64,000 nt of DNA from Chloroflexota bacterium (GCA_026702615.1 JAPPBY010000035.1:28549-92548), one strand, 5' to 3'; shown: positions 42,267 through 51,611, counted from the stretch's first letter. Notes: generated from the letters alone by a model not told the origin. Translations and numbers: made by a program.

Positions 42267-42494
42267 ATGGACTGGCGAGAGCACATCAGCGTCGACCCGA
42301 ATGTCTGCCACGGGCAGGCGTGCATCGCGGGTACCCGTGTTGCGGTCAGCGTCATCCTCGACAACCTCGCGGCCGGCCAGACGGCTGAGGAGGTCGCGGA
42401 GAGCTATCCGTCCGTCTCCACTGAGGCGGTCACGGCGTCCCTTCAGTACGCGGCGGAGCTGGCCAGGGAGCGGCCTGTGCCGCTGGGCGCATGA
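42267..42494 (+). CDS. DUF433 small protein (antitoxin-like)
   Basis: A 75-residue DUF433 protein with the family pattern HISVDPNVCHGQACIAGTRVAV and VILDNLAAGQTAEEVAESYPS (core CHGQACIAGTRV). DUF433 proteins have a helix-turn-helix-like fold and usually serve as antitoxins beside PIN-like DUF5615 toxins. Here it precedes and overlaps HicA by 4 bp (ATGA), an unusual partner. It may be a DNA-binding regulator or a second antitoxin for the module. About 140 bp without a gene separate it from the PIN gene. Confidence 0.85.
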   Translation: MDWREHISVDPNVCHGQACIAGTRVAVSVILDNLAAGQTAEEVAESYPSVSTEAVTASLQYAAELARERPVPLGA

Positions 42495-42733
42495 GCCGCG
42501 ACGACAACCTGCGAGAGAGGATTCTCAGTGGGCGATCCGACGCAAACATCCGCTTCGAGGACCTCCGATCATTCCTTTTGCGGTTGGACTTTGCCGAACG
42601 CACCCGCGGGGGTCACCATATGTTCAGGAGAGAAGGCGTCCGCGAGCTGATCAATCTGCAGAGACACGGGAGCCAGGCGAAGCCCTACCAGGTACGGCAG
42701 GTCCGTCAGGCAATCCTGAAGAACCACCTGTGA
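42491..42733 (+). CDS. hicA: HicA-type mRNA interferase toxin
   Basis: An 80-residue HicA. It has the double-stranded RNA-binding-like fold: RFEDLRSFLLRLDFAERTRGGHHMFRREG, with catalytic His in the GGHHMF core (HicA family G-S/G-x-H). HINLQ-like strand ELINLQRHGSQAKPYQVRQV follows. It cleaves translated mRNA when freed from HicB. It is coupled to DUF433 upstream and lies 10 bp before HicB. The slightly longer N-terminus (residues 1-22) is unusual and could contact DUF433. Confidence 0.85.
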   Translation: MSRDDNLRERILSGRSDANIRFEDLRSFLLRLDFAERTRGGHHMFRREGVRELINLQRHGSQAKPYQVRQVRQAILKNHL

Positions 42734-42743
42734 GGAACCCCGA

Positions 42744-42956
42744 ATGCATAAGTACGAAGTCATCATCTATTGGAGCAACGAGGACGACGCCTTCATCGCC
42801 GAGGTACCCGAGCTTCCCGGCTGCAGCGCCCACGGCGACACCAAGTCGGCCGCCCTGCAGAGCGTCGAGCAGGCGATCGAGCTCTGGATCGACACCGCGC
42901 AGGAGTTCGGCGACCCCGTCCCGGAGCCCCGGGGTGAACGCCTGATGCTGGCGTAA
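42744..42956 (+). CDS. hicB: HicB-type antitoxin (short form)
   Basis: A 70-residue HicB with the partial RNase-H-like fold: YEVIIYWSNEDDAFIAEVPELPGC, then SAHGDTKSAALQSVEQAIELWI. It lacks the C-terminal DNA-binding domain of longer HicBs, so any repression of the module would need another protein. DUF433 is the candidate. It ends 6 bp before hsdR, so HicAB and hsdR expression should be linked. Confidence 0.87.
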   Translation: MHKYEVIIYWSNEDDAFIAEVPELPGCSAHGDTKSAALQSVEQAIELWIDTAQEFGDPVPEPRGERLMLA

Positions 42957-42962
42957 GGCCGC

Positions 42963-45900
42963 ATGACCGGTATCACCGAGGCCGTGGCCGAGGAGGCCGC
43001 CCTCGACTGGCTCCGCGAGAGCGGCTGGCAGACGGCCTACGGCCCGGACATCGCGCCGGAGACTGCTGGCGCGGAGCGCGACAACTACGAACAGGTCGTA
43101 CTGGAGCGCCGCCTCCGCGAATCCCTTGCTTCCCTGAACCCGGACCTTCCCGCCGAGGCCCTCGACAGCGCCTACCGCAAGCTCACCCGCCCCGAGGGCT
43201 CGACCCTCGCGGCCCGCAACCGAGCCTTCCACCGCATGCTCGTGTGGGGCGTCGAAGTCGAGTACCGCACGGCCGATGGAGCCATCCGCGGGGCACAGGC
43301 ACGGGTCGTCGACTTCGAGCGGCCCTCGACCAACGACTGGCTCGCCGTCAATCAGTTCACCGTCACCGAGAACAAGCACACGCACCGCCCCGACGTCGTC
43401 CTGTTCGTGAACGGCCTGCCCCTGGGGGTCATCGAGCTGAAGAACCCGGCGAACGAGGACGCCACCATCTGGGATGCCTGGCAGCAGCTCCAGACCTACA
43501 AGGAGCACATCCCCTCCCTCTTCGCCCCGAACGAGCTGCTAATCGTCTCCGACGGCTCCCTCGCCCGCGCCGGAACGCTCACGGCCGGGCGGGAGTGGTT
43601 CAAGCCCTGGCGCACCATCGGCGGACTTGAACTCGCCGACGCTGCCCTTCCCGAGCTGCAGGTCATGCTCGAAGGCGTCTGTGTGCCCGAGCGGCTCCTG
43701 AGGCTGATCCGTACCTGCATGGTGTTCGAGGACGACGGCGGCGCCCTCGTCAAGAAGATGGCCGGCTACCACCAGTTCCACGCCGTCCGCGTAGCTGTCG
43801 ACGAGACGCTGCGCGCGACGGAGCTCCAGGCGGCAGGCTTTTCCGACTTCGAGCGGGGATACGAGTCGGGGCGAAGGCCGGGCGGGGAGCGGGGCGACCG
43901 CCGCATCGGCGTTATCTGGCACACGCAGGGGTCGGGCAAGAGCCTGACGATGGCGTTCTACGCCGGCGCCATCATCCGCGAGCCGGCGATGGAGAACCCG
44001 ACGATCGTCGTGCTCACAGACCGCAATGACCTCGACGACCAGCTCTTTGGCACCTTCGCCCGCTGCCAGGATCTGCTGCGCCAGCCGCCCGTCCAGGCAG
44101 AGAGCCGCGCCGACCTGCGCGGCAAGCTCGCGGTTGAGGCCGGGGGCGTGGTGTTCACGACGATCCAGAAGTTCTTTCCCGACGAGAAGGGCGACCGTCA
44201 CCCGCTGCTCTCGGACCGGCGCAACATCGTCGTCATCGCGGACGAGGCGCACCGCAGCCAGTACGAGTTCATCGATGGCTTCGCCCGCCACATGCGCGAC
44301 GCCCTTCCGAACGCCTCGTTTGTCGGCTTCACGGGCACGCCCGTTGAGCTGCAGGACGCGAACACGCGCGCCGTCTTCGGCGACTACATCAGCGTGTACG
44401 ACATCCAGCGGGCGGTGGAGGACGGCGCCACCGTCCCCATCTACTACGAGAGCCGCCTCGCGCGGCTCGCCCTCGACAGGGACGAGCAGCCGTCCATCGA
44501 CCCCGACTTCGAGGAGGCCACCGAGGGGGAGGAAGTCGAGCGCAAGGAGAAGTTCAAGACCAAGTGGGCGCAGCTGGAGGCGGTGGTCGGGGCGGAGAAG
44601 CGCATCAAGCTCGTCGCTCAAGACATCGTCGAGCACTTCGAGCAGCGCCTCGAAGCCCTCGAGGGCAAGGCAATGGTCGTGTGCATGAGCCGGCGCATCT
44701 GCGTCGACCTCTACCGCGAGCTCGTGCGCCTGCGTCCCGAGTGGCACGACGACGATGACGGCAAGGGCGCCATCAAGGTCGTCATGACCGGCTCCGCCTC
44801 GGACCCGCCCGACTGGCAGCCGCTGCTGCGGAACAAGGCCGGGCGGGAAGCGCTCGCGCGGCGCTTCCGCGACGCCGACGACCCGCTCCAGATCGTGCTC
44901 GTGCGCGACATGTGGCTGACCGGCTTCGACGCACCAAGCCTCCACACGATGTACGTCGACAAGCCGATGCGTGCCCACGGCCTGATGCAGGCCATCGCCC
45001 GTGTGAACCGCGTCTTCGGCGACAAGCCCGGCGGCCTTGTCGTCGACTACCTCGGGCTCGCGCACGAACTCAAGCGCGCCCTCGCGACCTACACCGAGAG
45101 CGGCGGCACCGGGGAGACCGCCATCGACCAGGCCGAGGCAGTCGCCCTCATGCAGGAGAAGTACGAGGTCTGCCTCGGCCTGCTCCACGGCTTCGACTGG
45201 TCCGCGTGGACCTCAGGAACGGCCACGGAGCGAGTGTCGCTCCTCCCGGCAGCGCAGGAGCACATCCTCGCCCAGGAGAACGGCAAGGACCGCTACCTGG
45301 CCGCCGTGCGGGCGCTGTCGCAGGCGTTCGCGCTTGCCGTCCCGCACGAGGAGACGCATCGCATCCGCGACGACGTCGGCTTCTTCCAGGCGGTCCGCGC
45401 GGCCCTCGCGAAGCGCGCCGAGGCGGAGGCCCGTCCCGCCGAGGACCTTGACCTCGCCGTGCGCCAGATCATCTCGCGCGCCGTCGCCTCCGAGGGCGTG
45501 ACGGACATCTTCGCTGCGGCCGGTCTGGAGAAGCCCGACATCTCTGTGCTCTCCGACGAGTTTCTTGCCGAGGTCCGAGGAATGCCCCATCGCAATCTGG
45601 CGGTCGAGCTGCTGCAGAAGCTGCTCAAGGGCGAGCTCGCCACGCGCCGGCAGAAGAACGTCGTCCAGGCACGCTCGTTCTCCGAGATGCTGGAGCAGAC
45701 CCTCCGTCGCTACCAGAACCGCGCCATCGAGGCCGCGCAGGTCATCGAAGAACTGATCGAACTCGCGAAGGACTTGCGTCAGGCCAACGAACGTGGCGAG
45801 GAGCTTGGCCTCTCAGACGACGAGTTGGCGTTCTACGACGCCCTCGGCGCCAACGACAGCGCCGTCCAGGTCCTCGGCGATGAGACCCTCCGTGATATCG

Positions 45901-46097
45901 CCCGCGAGTTGGTCGAGACGGTCCGTGGCAACGTCACCATCGACTGGACCTTGCGCGAGAACGTCCGCGCTCAACTACGCGTCCTCGTGCGCCGCATCCT
46001 CCGTAAACACGGCTACCCCCCGGACAAGCAGGAGCAGGCGACGCTTACCGTCCTCGAGCAGGCCGAAGTCCTCTCGGAGGGCTGGGCTGCCGCCTGA
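42963..46097 (+). CDS. hsdR: Type I restriction endonuclease subunit
   Basis: HsdR (1044 residues) translocates and cuts unmodified DNA after HsdM2S binds. Domains: an N-terminal PD-(D/E)xK nuclease with [20 protein letters not shown], where E158-L-K160 is catalytic with the upstream Asp; a superfamily 2 motor with Walker [12 protein letters not shown] (near residue 321) and DEAH box [14 protein letters not shown] (near 425), [11 protein letters not shown], and the motif VI region [19 protein letters not shown] (core QAIARVNRV); a C-terminal helical domain that binds HsdM/S. Length and motifs are complete. It is GC-rich like hsdM, with strikingly more host-like codons than the genes between. 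Confidence 0.96.
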   Translation: MTGITEAVAEEAALDWLRESGWQTAYGPDIAPETAGAERDNYEQVVLERRLRESLASLNPDLPAEALDSAYRKLTRPEGSTLAARNRAFHRMLVWGVEVEYRTADGAIRGAQARVVDFERPSTNDWLAVNQFTVTENKHTHRPDVVLFVNGLPLGVIELKNPANEDATIWDAWQQLQTYKEHIPSLFAPNELLIVSDGSLARAGTLTAGREWFKPWRTIGGLELADAALPELQVMLEGVCVPERLLRLIRTCMVFEDDGGALVKKMAGYHQFHAVRVAVDETLRATELQAAGFSDFERGYESGRRPGGERGDRRIGVIWHTQGSGKSLTMAFYAGAIIREPAMENPTIVVLTDRNDLDDQLFGTFARCQDLLRQPPVQAESRADLRGKLAVEAGGVVFTTIQKFFPDEKGDRHPLLSDRRNIVVIADEAHRSQYEFIDGFARHMRDALPNASFVGFTGTPVELQDANTRAVFGDYISVYDIQRAVEDGATVPIYYESRLARLALDRDEQPSIDPDFEEATEGEEVERKEKFKTKWAQLEAVVGAEKRIKLVAQDIVEHFEQRLEALEGKAMVVCMSRRICVDLYRELVRLRPEWHDDDDGKGAIKVVMTGSASDPPDWQPLLRNKAGREALARRFRDADDPLQIVLVRDMWLTGFDAPSLHTMYVDKPMRAHGLMQAIARVNRVFGDKPGGLVVDYLGLAHELKRALATYTESGGTGETAIDQAEAVALMQEKYEVCLGLLHGFDWSAWTSGTATERVSLLPAAQEHILAQENGKDRYLAAVRALSQAFALAVPHEETHRIRDDVGFFQAVRAALAKRAEAEARPAEDLDLAVRQIISRAVASEGVTDIFAAAGLEKPDISVLSDEFLAEVRGMPHRNLAVELLQKLLKGELATRRQKNVVQARSFSEMLEQTLRRYQNRAIEAAQVIEELIELAKDLRQANERGEELGLSDDELAFYDALGANDSAVQVLGDETLRDIARELVETVRGNVTIDWTLRENVRAQLRVLVRRILRKHGYPPDKQEQATLTVLEQAEVLSEGWAAA

Positions 46098-46478
46098 GAA
46101 CTGTTTCAGAGCACGGGAAGCCGGACGTTCCCAGGGCGCTGCCCGATTGCAGAAAGTCAATTTCGCCTAGGCAATTTGCCGATTTCGCATGGAACGAGCC
46201 CCGGAACCGAATCGCTTACTGCCTACGTCCGGTAGGGGGCGTTTCCCCTTGTACCGACTGGGGTTCTCGCCTCGGTTGCCTTTCTGCAATCCCCTTCTTT
46301 CTCTGTACACGCCCATGACATGCCGTCGTCCCTCCAGAGAGCAATTTGGGGCATGCGGCACGACTCGACCCGTGTCGGGCAACGCCTTTCCTGTCGTGGG
46401 GCCGTGAGGAGCTTCCTAGGGCCTCGGGAAACACACGACCGCATTGCGTGTGGGATGCCCAGTCCTTGCTGCGGAAGG

Positions 46479-46495
46479 GACAACTGCGAGTTGTC
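46479..46495. repeat. Hairpin-forming inverted repeat
   Basis: GACAACTGCGAGTTGTC, a perfect 7-bp stem with a 3-base loop. There is no T-tract, so it is not a simple terminator. It lies about 275 bp before the replication-relaxation start. Confidence 0.5.
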
Positions 46496-46541
46496 GCCGT
46501 CAATCAACGTAGCCTAGGGTCGGGGGTCTGTGGTCGTGGTG

Positions 46542-46559
46542 GCCAGTGCAACCACTGGC
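46542..46559. repeat. Hairpin-forming inverted repeat
   Basis: GCCAGTGCAACCACTGGC, a perfect 7-bp stem with a 4-base loop, 46 bp beyond the previous palindrome. Confidence 0.5.
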
Positions 46560-46769
46560 TGCCGTTCCCGGAGCTGGCGATTGCTTTCCGGGGGATGATC
46601 TAGCAAGCGGACTCCGCAGGACCTCGGCCGCTGCTCGCCGGGGTCTGCACGCCCAGCAACGGCGCAGGAGCGGGGGGGTACGCTCCAGGTTGCCGAACGT
46701 ACATTCTAATGGCAATCTGGGAGGCGGGCCGGAACGCCCCCTCGATAGGACGGCCATTGGACATGCGCG

Positions 46770-48740
46770 GTGGAACGGGAACTGTACTACGCCATCGGCG
46801 ACTACCTGCTCGCGCACATCGAGCGCCACGGCCACGCGCGCACGGCCGCGGCGTTCGGCGTCTCGCGCCACACGCTGTGGCGCTTCCTCGAGCGCGGCCA
46901 GCCGGGCCGCGCCCTGCCGCGCGCCGTCATGGCCTGGGTCGGCGACACGCCCCGGAAGCTCGCCGCGGCGACGCGCGCCCTCAGGGGCGAGACGCGTCCG
47001 GCGCCGCTTGAGCGCCCCCGCCCGCCGCGACTGACACGGGCCCTCCACGAGACGCTGCTGCTCGTCTGCGGGACGCCCTTCGCCAGCGTCCAGGACCTCT
47101 CGCGCATCAAGCGCGCGCCCGGGTCCACCCTGCGCGAGCGTCTGGCGAAGCTGCTCCGGATGGGCCTCGCCGAGGCGCATCCACACCGCCTGGCGATGCT
47201 GAGCGACCGCCCGCTGCGGCGCTACGTCCCCACCACGTCGGGCATTACGGCGCTCGGCGACGACGACCTGCTCTATCGCCACCCCGTCTCCCGCCAGTGG
47301 CTCCGCCTGCTCGCCGAGCGCCTCGACGGCGTTGCGCTCGTCTACGAGCTGGCGGCGATGATCGCCGACGCCGACCCCAAGGAGGACCCCGTGCGCGTCG
47401 AGCACTGCCGCAGCGGTCCGTACGACGCGCTCATCACGCTCTCGGGAGACCGCACGCTGGGCGTCGTGCGGCAGGGGGCGATGCTGAGCTCGGCGAGCCT
47501 GCGCTACCGCATGCGGACGCTCGAGCGGCAGGACCTGCAGGAGCTTCCGCACGTCACGCTGATCGCGACCGACTCCGACCAGGACACGCGGCGCGCCGTG
47601 CGGGCGCTGCGGGAGCCCTCGGGCTTCCACCACAGCGCGGCGGCGACCCTGGGCGCAGTCATCGGCGGCGGGGCGAGGGCGCGCGTCTGGCAACCCGCGC
47701 GCTACGGTCGCGGGAACACGCCGGTCGTCAAGCCCAGCTCCAGCCTGGCGTGGCTGGTCGACCTGGCGGGGCGCGAGGCGGAGCACCCCGTGCACAGGGT
47801 GATGCCGAAGCGCCTCTGGGCATGGCGTGCGTCGGGCGGCGCACGAGCGACGCCGCCGAGGCCGGGAGACCTCGCCGGTGCGGTGGCGACGCGGCTCGGC
47901 GCTGCGGAGAAGCGGATGCTGGACCTGCTGGCGGCGTGGCCGCTCTGCACGACGGAGCAGTTCGCCAACCTGATGGGCGGCCGTGGCGAGCGGCGCGTGA
48001 ACCAGCTGCTGCGTCCGCTGCGGCGCCTCGGCCTCGCGCGCCGCGAGGGGGAGGCGCATGTCCTCACCGACGAGGGGCTGGCGTACCTCGCCCGGCGCGA
48101 CCGGGCGGCGGTCGGCACGGCGCTGGGCCGCTGGAGCGCGGAGCGCACCGCTGAGGGGGTCTACGCTGGCACAGCGCTGCGCGCGCTCGCCGCGCAGCGC
48201 GAGCACCAGCGGGGGCTCTCGGAGTTCGTCTCGATGCTTGCCCTCGACGCCGCCTGCTCCCGCGACCACACGTTGCTCGACCTGCTGCCGACGCACCGCT
48301 CGCAGATCACGTACCAGCACCGAGAGAAGAACTACGCGATCCACCCCGACGCCTCGTTCCAGCTCGGCTACCAGGACGAGTGGACCTGGTACCTGCTCGA
48401 GTACGAGCGCCGCGCTGTCACCCCGAAGCGGCTGCCCGAGCGGCTCGCTTCCTATGACCGCTACTTCGGGAGCGGCCGGGCGCGGCTCGACCACGAGGGA
48501 CGACCGCCGATGGTGCTGTTCGTCTTCGAGACGGAGAACGCCGAGGATGCCTTCCAGCGCGCCGCTTCACGGCTGTCTGGGGTCCCACTGGCAAGCGCCA
48601 CCACGGAGTCGCTCAACACCGAGGGTCCGCTGGGGCCGGTCTGGATGTCGCCGGCTCCGGTTGCACCCGAAGGCCGTCGCCTGCACTTCCTCCACGAATT
48701 GCACTTCTGCAAACCGGCCCGTCCGCAGGACTTCCAGTAG
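46770..48740 (+). CDS. Replication-relaxation family protein
   Basis: A 656-residue protein starting at GTG 46770. The N-terminal ~60 residues hold a helix-turn-helix (HARTAAAFGVSRHTLWRFLERG). A winged-helix region lies near 390-450 (CTTEQFANLMGGRGERRVNQLLRPLRRLGL, core TTEQFANLMGG, and VLTDEGLAYLARRDR). The C-terminal domain has HPDASFQLGYQDEWTWYLLEYERRAVTPKRLPERLASYDRYF (core YLLEYERRAVTPKRLPERL), the pattern of Replic_Relax proteins found on plasmids and mobile elements. Family members are linked to plasmid replication or mobilisation; the exact activity is unsettled. It suggests that element 2 once replicated or transferred on its own. Confidence 0.7.
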   Translation: MERELYYAIGDYLLAHIERHGHARTAAAFGVSRHTLWRFLERGQPGRALPRAVMAWVGDTPRKLAAATRALRGETRPAPLERPRPPRLTRALHETLLLVCGTPFASVQDLSRIKRAPGSTLRERLAKLLRMGLAEAHPHRLAMLSDRPLRRYVPTTSGITALGDDDLLYRHPVSRQWLRLLAERLDGVALVYELAAMIADADPKEDPVRVEHCRSGPYDALITLSGDRTLGVVRQGAMLSSASLRYRMRTLERQDLQELPHVTLIATDSDQDTRRAVRALREPSGFHHSAAATLGAVIGGGARARVWQPARYGRGNTPVVKPSSSLAWLVDLAGREAEHPVHRVMPKRLWAWRASGGARATPPRPGDLAGAVATRLGAAEKRMLDLLAAWPLCTTEQFANLMGGRGERRVNQLLRPLRRLGLARREGEAHVLTDEGLAYLARRDRAAVGTALGRWSAERTAEGVYAGTALRALAAQREHQRGLSEFVSMLALDAACSRDHTLLDLLPTHRSQITYQHREKNYAIHPDASFQLGYQDEWTWYLLEYERRAVTPKRLPERLASYDRYFGSGRARLDHEGRPPMVLFVFETENAEDAFQRAASRLSGVPLASATTESLNTEGPLGPVWMSPAPVAPEGRRLHFLHELHFCKPARPQDFQ

Positions 48741-49071
48741 GGGGACTCGCTTGCCACGGCGTTGGGGCAGGCTGCCCCATGGAAATGCCTTGTCCCATAT
48801 GCACCTGCGCGGTCCCGATGGGGCATTTCTACCTACGTTGTTCTCTCTACTGCCTCTGTCAGCCCCAAACAGCCCGGATCGCGCCACATGGTGCAAAACG
48901 GGCTGAACCGCTTTCACGGCCTCCTGTAGGGGCCGGGTGCGGCCAGCGCGGGCGACTGGAGGCGAAAGCCGGAGGCGCTCAGCCTAGCGCGGTGACCAGA
49001 GTCATGCGGCGAGATTGCAGTGGCAGGCAGGGATCCTGGGCGCGGTCTGCTGCGACCGCAAGGAGCGAGGG
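48741..49071. other. Non-coding region with inverted repeats
   Basis: No gene is supported in this 331-bp stretch. GGGGCA-GGC-TGCCCC at 48764-48778 is a perfect 6-bp hairpin 24 bp beyond the previous stop. GAAATGCC at 48782-48789 and GGCATTTC at 48822-48829 form an 8-bp inverted repeat 32 bp apart. They may end transcription of the 46770 gene or mark an origin. Confidence 0.45.
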
Positions 49072-49482
49072 ATGCCGAACGAAATCATTATCCATGTGGA
49101 CCGCTGGCCACCGGCGAAGGACGGGACCAAGTCAATCTTCAACCCCGAGCACGGGCGCCATCCCCTCGTACGTGACCTACTCTCCACGGCAGGGGACGCA
49201 ATCGCCGTTTCCGGTTGGCAGCGCGTCGAGAGCCCCTTGCCGGTTGGTCTCGAACTCGTCGTCTCCAGGCGCGCCGCTTTTGGTGGAGGGGCGGATCCGG
49301 CTAACTACATCGGCGGCGTCTGCGACGTACTTCAGGCCGAGCGCCAGGGCATTCAGCCGTCGTGGCTCGGCGAACTCGCCGGGCACGCGCTGTACGAGAA
49401 TGACAGCCAGGTGCGCGAGATCCACTATCGCGAGGATACTTCCGCGCCCGGGGGATACCAGGTCCGCATCTGGACGCTGTAG
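49072..49482 (+). CDS. RusA-like (Holliday-junction resolvase fold) protein
   Basis: A 136-residue protein; ATG 49072 has AAGGAG about 10 bases upstream. The pattern GGADPANYIGGVCDVL (acid, then N-x-x-G…D-x-L) followed by ALYENDSQVREIHYRED and YQVRIWTL resembles the RusA family, where DN…K…D…L and a later DDxQV hold the metal. The first motif is only partly kept (DPANY in place of PDLDN, and no Lys), so activity is uncertain. RusA proteins resolve Holliday junctions and are common on phages and mobile elements. The family call is a by-eye match. Confidence 0.5.
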   Translation: MPNEIIIHVDRWPPAKDGTKSIFNPEHGRHPLVRDLLSTAGDAIAVSGWQRVESPLPVGLELVVSRRAAFGGGADPANYIGGVCDVLQAERQGIQPSWLGELAGHALYENDSQVREIHYREDTSAPGGYQVRIWTL

Positions 49483-49521
49483 CGTGAACCCTAACCCACG
49501 CCATACAGCAGTCAGGGGAGC

Positions 49522-50448
49522 ATGCTCCAACCCGATTGCGCCCCATCAAGAAGGTGCTACCTTGCCGTGGCCGGGCAGTGGCGCATGAGCAGTGCGGGAA
49601 TCGACCAACAGAAACTCGGGGAGATGCGGCATGCCGTTGACGTGGTGGCGAAGATGGTGGGCGTCCTGCAAGGTGAGTCGGCGCAGCGCTACGCTCCAGA
49701 GAACTACGCTCCCCAGTCGCGGGCCGCACAGGCGGCGGCGGACGAAGCAACGGCCTTGCCTCCAGAGTGGGCAGCCTGGTTCCAAAGTTGGACCAGAATC
49801 CTGTCCGCCGCCGACCATCTCTTCGCTCTTGAACGAGTCCTGGAGCCCGAGGCGCTCTTGACCTTTTCGCCATGGACTGTCGCCCGGGCGATTCTGGAAG
49901 CGACCGAGCAGGTGTCCTGGCTGCTGCATCCAGCGATCGAGGAGCGAGTACGGACAGCGAGGTGCCTGGGGCTCCTTCGGCGGGATGCCAAAGCTCAGAA
50001 GAGACTCGCGAATGCCCTTCGAAACGAAGAACTAGTCGGACAATGCGACGAGATACTCGGAGGCATTCGGAGGCTGGCGAAGGAATTTGACGTGGCTGTG
50101 GAGGAGCCGAAAGGGCCAAGTACTATTGGGGCATCGAAGGACTACCATCTCTTGGCCGGTGGATTTCATCAGAATCAAGGAATCAACGAGGCTCTTTCCC
50201 TCAAGAAGACGACCACCAGCGGATCCCGGAATGAGTATCAGGTCAGCTTGGATGAAGGCCAGGTGCGCTACCTGCTTAGGGAGCCCCTGAGGTGGTTTGG
50301 CATCGCCTCACATCGACACTTCAGCTATTGCGGCTTTGACCTTGCTGAACTAGAGGCCGTCCTTGTCCCGTCTACGAAGGTCCTTGGCCTCCCCCAACGC
50401 TTCTGGGAACAGCCGGCAGCGGAGCACGAGAAGCCGAAGCCAGCGTAG
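49522..50448 (+). CDS. Hypothetical protein, island cargo
   Basis: Not recognised. Up to 308 residues; starts at ATG 49522 or, perhaps better, ATG 49585 (MSSAGIDQQKLGEMRHAV). It is mostly helical, soluble and without cysteine clusters. Helical landmarks are WAAWFQSWTRILSAADHLFALERVL and FSPWTVARAILEATEQVSWLLHPAI, a pattern seen in HEPN-like or SAV-type helical bundles, but no Rx4-6H motif is clear. Its codon use and lower G+C match the imported part of element 2. It follows the RusA-like gene by 40 bp. Confidence 0.6.
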   Translation: MLQPDCAPSRRCYLAVAGQWRMSSAGIDQQKLGEMRHAVDVVAKMVGVLQGESAQRYAPENYAPQSRAAQAAADEATALPPEWAAWFQSWTRILSAADHLFALERVLEPEALLTFSPWTVARAILEATEQVSWLLHPAIEERVRTARCLGLLRRDAKAQKRLANALRNEELVGQCDEILGGIRRLAKEFDVAVEEPKGPSTIGASKDYHLLAGGFHQNQGINEALSLKKTTTSGSRNEYQVSLDEGQVRYLLREPLRWFGIASHRHFSYCGFDLAELEAVLVPSTKVLGLPQRFWEQPAAEHEKPKPA

Positions 50449-50663
50449 ACAATCTTCCAGCCCGCCCCCAGCCGCATAAGTCTCGGTGCAGGACGGGCGC
50501 GACTTGCTAGTCGTGCTGATCTCCCCCTGCGTGGTGTCGAGCGTCGACAGCTCGGGGAGGTGGCGAAGCACATCGGGGTGCCCCCCAAAGTGCTTCGCCA
50601 TCAAGAAAACCGTGGGACATGGCCTGACCACCGCTAGAGCGACGGTCCGGCCAATGGTCATTG

Positions 50664-50828
50664 CTACTTCCTCCGACCAGGCTCCTTGTCCCGTGGGCCC
50701 TTGTCGTCGCCCTCCGCTCGCTCCTCCCAGTCATCGGGACGTTCCTCCTCGTCCCGTGACTGCCAGTAGGCATCGTTGTTCGGGTTGAGCTGGTTGGCGT
50801 GGTTGTCGAGATCACTCTGCTTACTCAT
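50664..50828 (-). CDS. Small acidic protein (54 residues) downstream of the NYN gene
   Basis: A short gene on the minus strand. It starts MSKQSDLDNHANQLNPNNDA and ends with a charged tail rich in Glu, Asp and Arg. GAGGAG lies about 8 bases before the ATG. The DNHANQLNPNNDAYWQSR block recalls a conserved family of tiny bacterial proteins whose function is unknown; I recognise the pattern but cannot name a family. It lies 51 bp after the HTH-NYN stop on the same strand, so the two are likely co-transcribed. The product would be fully hydrophilic and probably partly disordered. Confidence 0.7.
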   Translation of the reverse strand: MSKQSDLDNHANQLNPNNDAYWQSRDEEERPDDWEERAEGDDKGPRDKEPGRRK

Positions 50829-50879
50829 GTCATGTCTCCTCGGAGTTGGTTGGGCTTGGTTCTGTGCTGTTGGATCCTG

Positions 50880-51611
50880 TTAGTTGACCTGGATCAAGCC
50901 CTCCTTTCCGACCGCACCGGCAAGCCTCTTGCTAGGGCCGTGGCCGAGCGCGAGCACGCGAACGGCCACTCCCTGCTTCTTGAGGTCACGCGTGAGGTCG
51001 CGATAGTCGCCGTCGTTCGCGATGAGAACGAACGTCGTCTCTCCGGGTTCGTGGCCGCAGTCGCTCCTTGCCTGGGCGATGAGCTCGTCGTCCATGTCCG
51101 AGGAGTCCTCCCACACGCGCCACCCACGTTCGGCAAGTACGTCTGTCGCCCGCTCTTGCGAAGGGGTCGAGAACACCTTGAACAGGCGGTGAGAGGAACC
51201 CGAGAATCTGCGGTCAAGCTCGCTTCTGATGTTCGCGTCTGTCTTCGCAGCCTCTAGGGCGGAAACGGCGGCGTTCTGAAGGTCCCACATGACGACGAGG
51301 CGCGACCTCCCCTTGCGGGGTTTCGGGGACGGCCGCTTGCGCTGGAAGAACTGCGGCGGCACGCCCTGGGCCGCGCCGAGTGAGTACAACGCCGCCAGAG
51401 ACGTGGCATCCGGAGTCGTTGATCCCGTCTCCCAGCGGGAGAGCGTGTTGGCGGGTATCCCTAGCTGCTTCGCCATCTGCGCCTGGGTCTGCCCCAGCTG
51501 TTTTCGGAGTGCGACAATCGAGTCTGGCCGGTACTCGTACCTTCCGCCTTTGATGGGTACCACCTGGGCCTCCCCCCGCTGCGAAGTGGGACGACTCGCG
51601 CGGGCGGGCAT
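50880..51611 (-). CDS. HTH-NYN fusion (Xre-type regulator with PIN-like RNase domain)
   Basis: A 243-residue protein from ATG 51611; a TTG start at 51665 would run into the operator-like repeat. Residues ~30-85 are an Xre helix-turn-helix (IVALRKQLGQTQAQMAKQLG, then ANTLSRWETG). After a basic linker (KRPSPKPRKGRSR) residues 104-243 are a NYN domain: VVMWDLQNAA (Asp110), SSDMDDELIA (Asp172/174/175) and VLIANDGDYRDL (Asp200/202) supply the metal-binding acids of this PIN-like RNase fold. The fusion suggests a regulator that represses its own promoter and cleaves RNA, or a self-contained toxin/repressor. It is divergent from the recombinase gene. Confidence 0.85.
   Translation of the reverse strand: MPARASRPTSQRGEAQVVPIKGGRYEYRPDSIVALRKQLGQTQAQMAKQLGIPANTLSRWETGSTTPDATSLAALYSLGAAQGVPPQFFQRKRPSPKPRKGRSRLVVMWDLQNAAVSALEAAKTDANIRSELDRRFSGSSHRLFKVFSTPSQERATDVLAERGWRVWEDSSDMDDELIAQARSDCGHEPGETTFVLIANDGDYRDLTRDLKKQGVAVRVLALGHGPSKRLAGAVGKEGLIQVN

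Larger units (their letters stand above)
46098..46769. other. 672-bp non-coding region with three perfect palindromes
   Basis: No convincing gene is seen; 65-95 codon frames lack motifs. Three perfect short inverted repeats lie together upstream of the replication-relaxation gene: GACAACT-GCG-AGTTGTC (46479-46495), GCCAGTG-CAAC-CACTGGC (46542-46559) and GCGGA-C-TCCGC (46607-46617). This arrangement would fit an origin, a transfer site, or autoregulatory operators for the 46770 gene. Confidence 0.5.

Noticed and set aside
46098..46769. A hidden gene between hsdR and the replication-relaxation gene
   Set aside because: Frames of 65-95 codons on both strands lack start sites and motifs; palindromes dominate the region.
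48764..48829. Rho-independent terminator after the 46770 gene
   Set aside because: The hairpins are good but no T-tract follows, so they are reported only as inverted repeats.
50350..50661. 103-codon minus-strand ORF just after the 54-residue gene
   Set aside because: It has an AGGAAG-like site and overlaps the end of the small gene by position only, but the last third is antisense to the 49522 gene and no family pattern is seen. Left out as uncertain.
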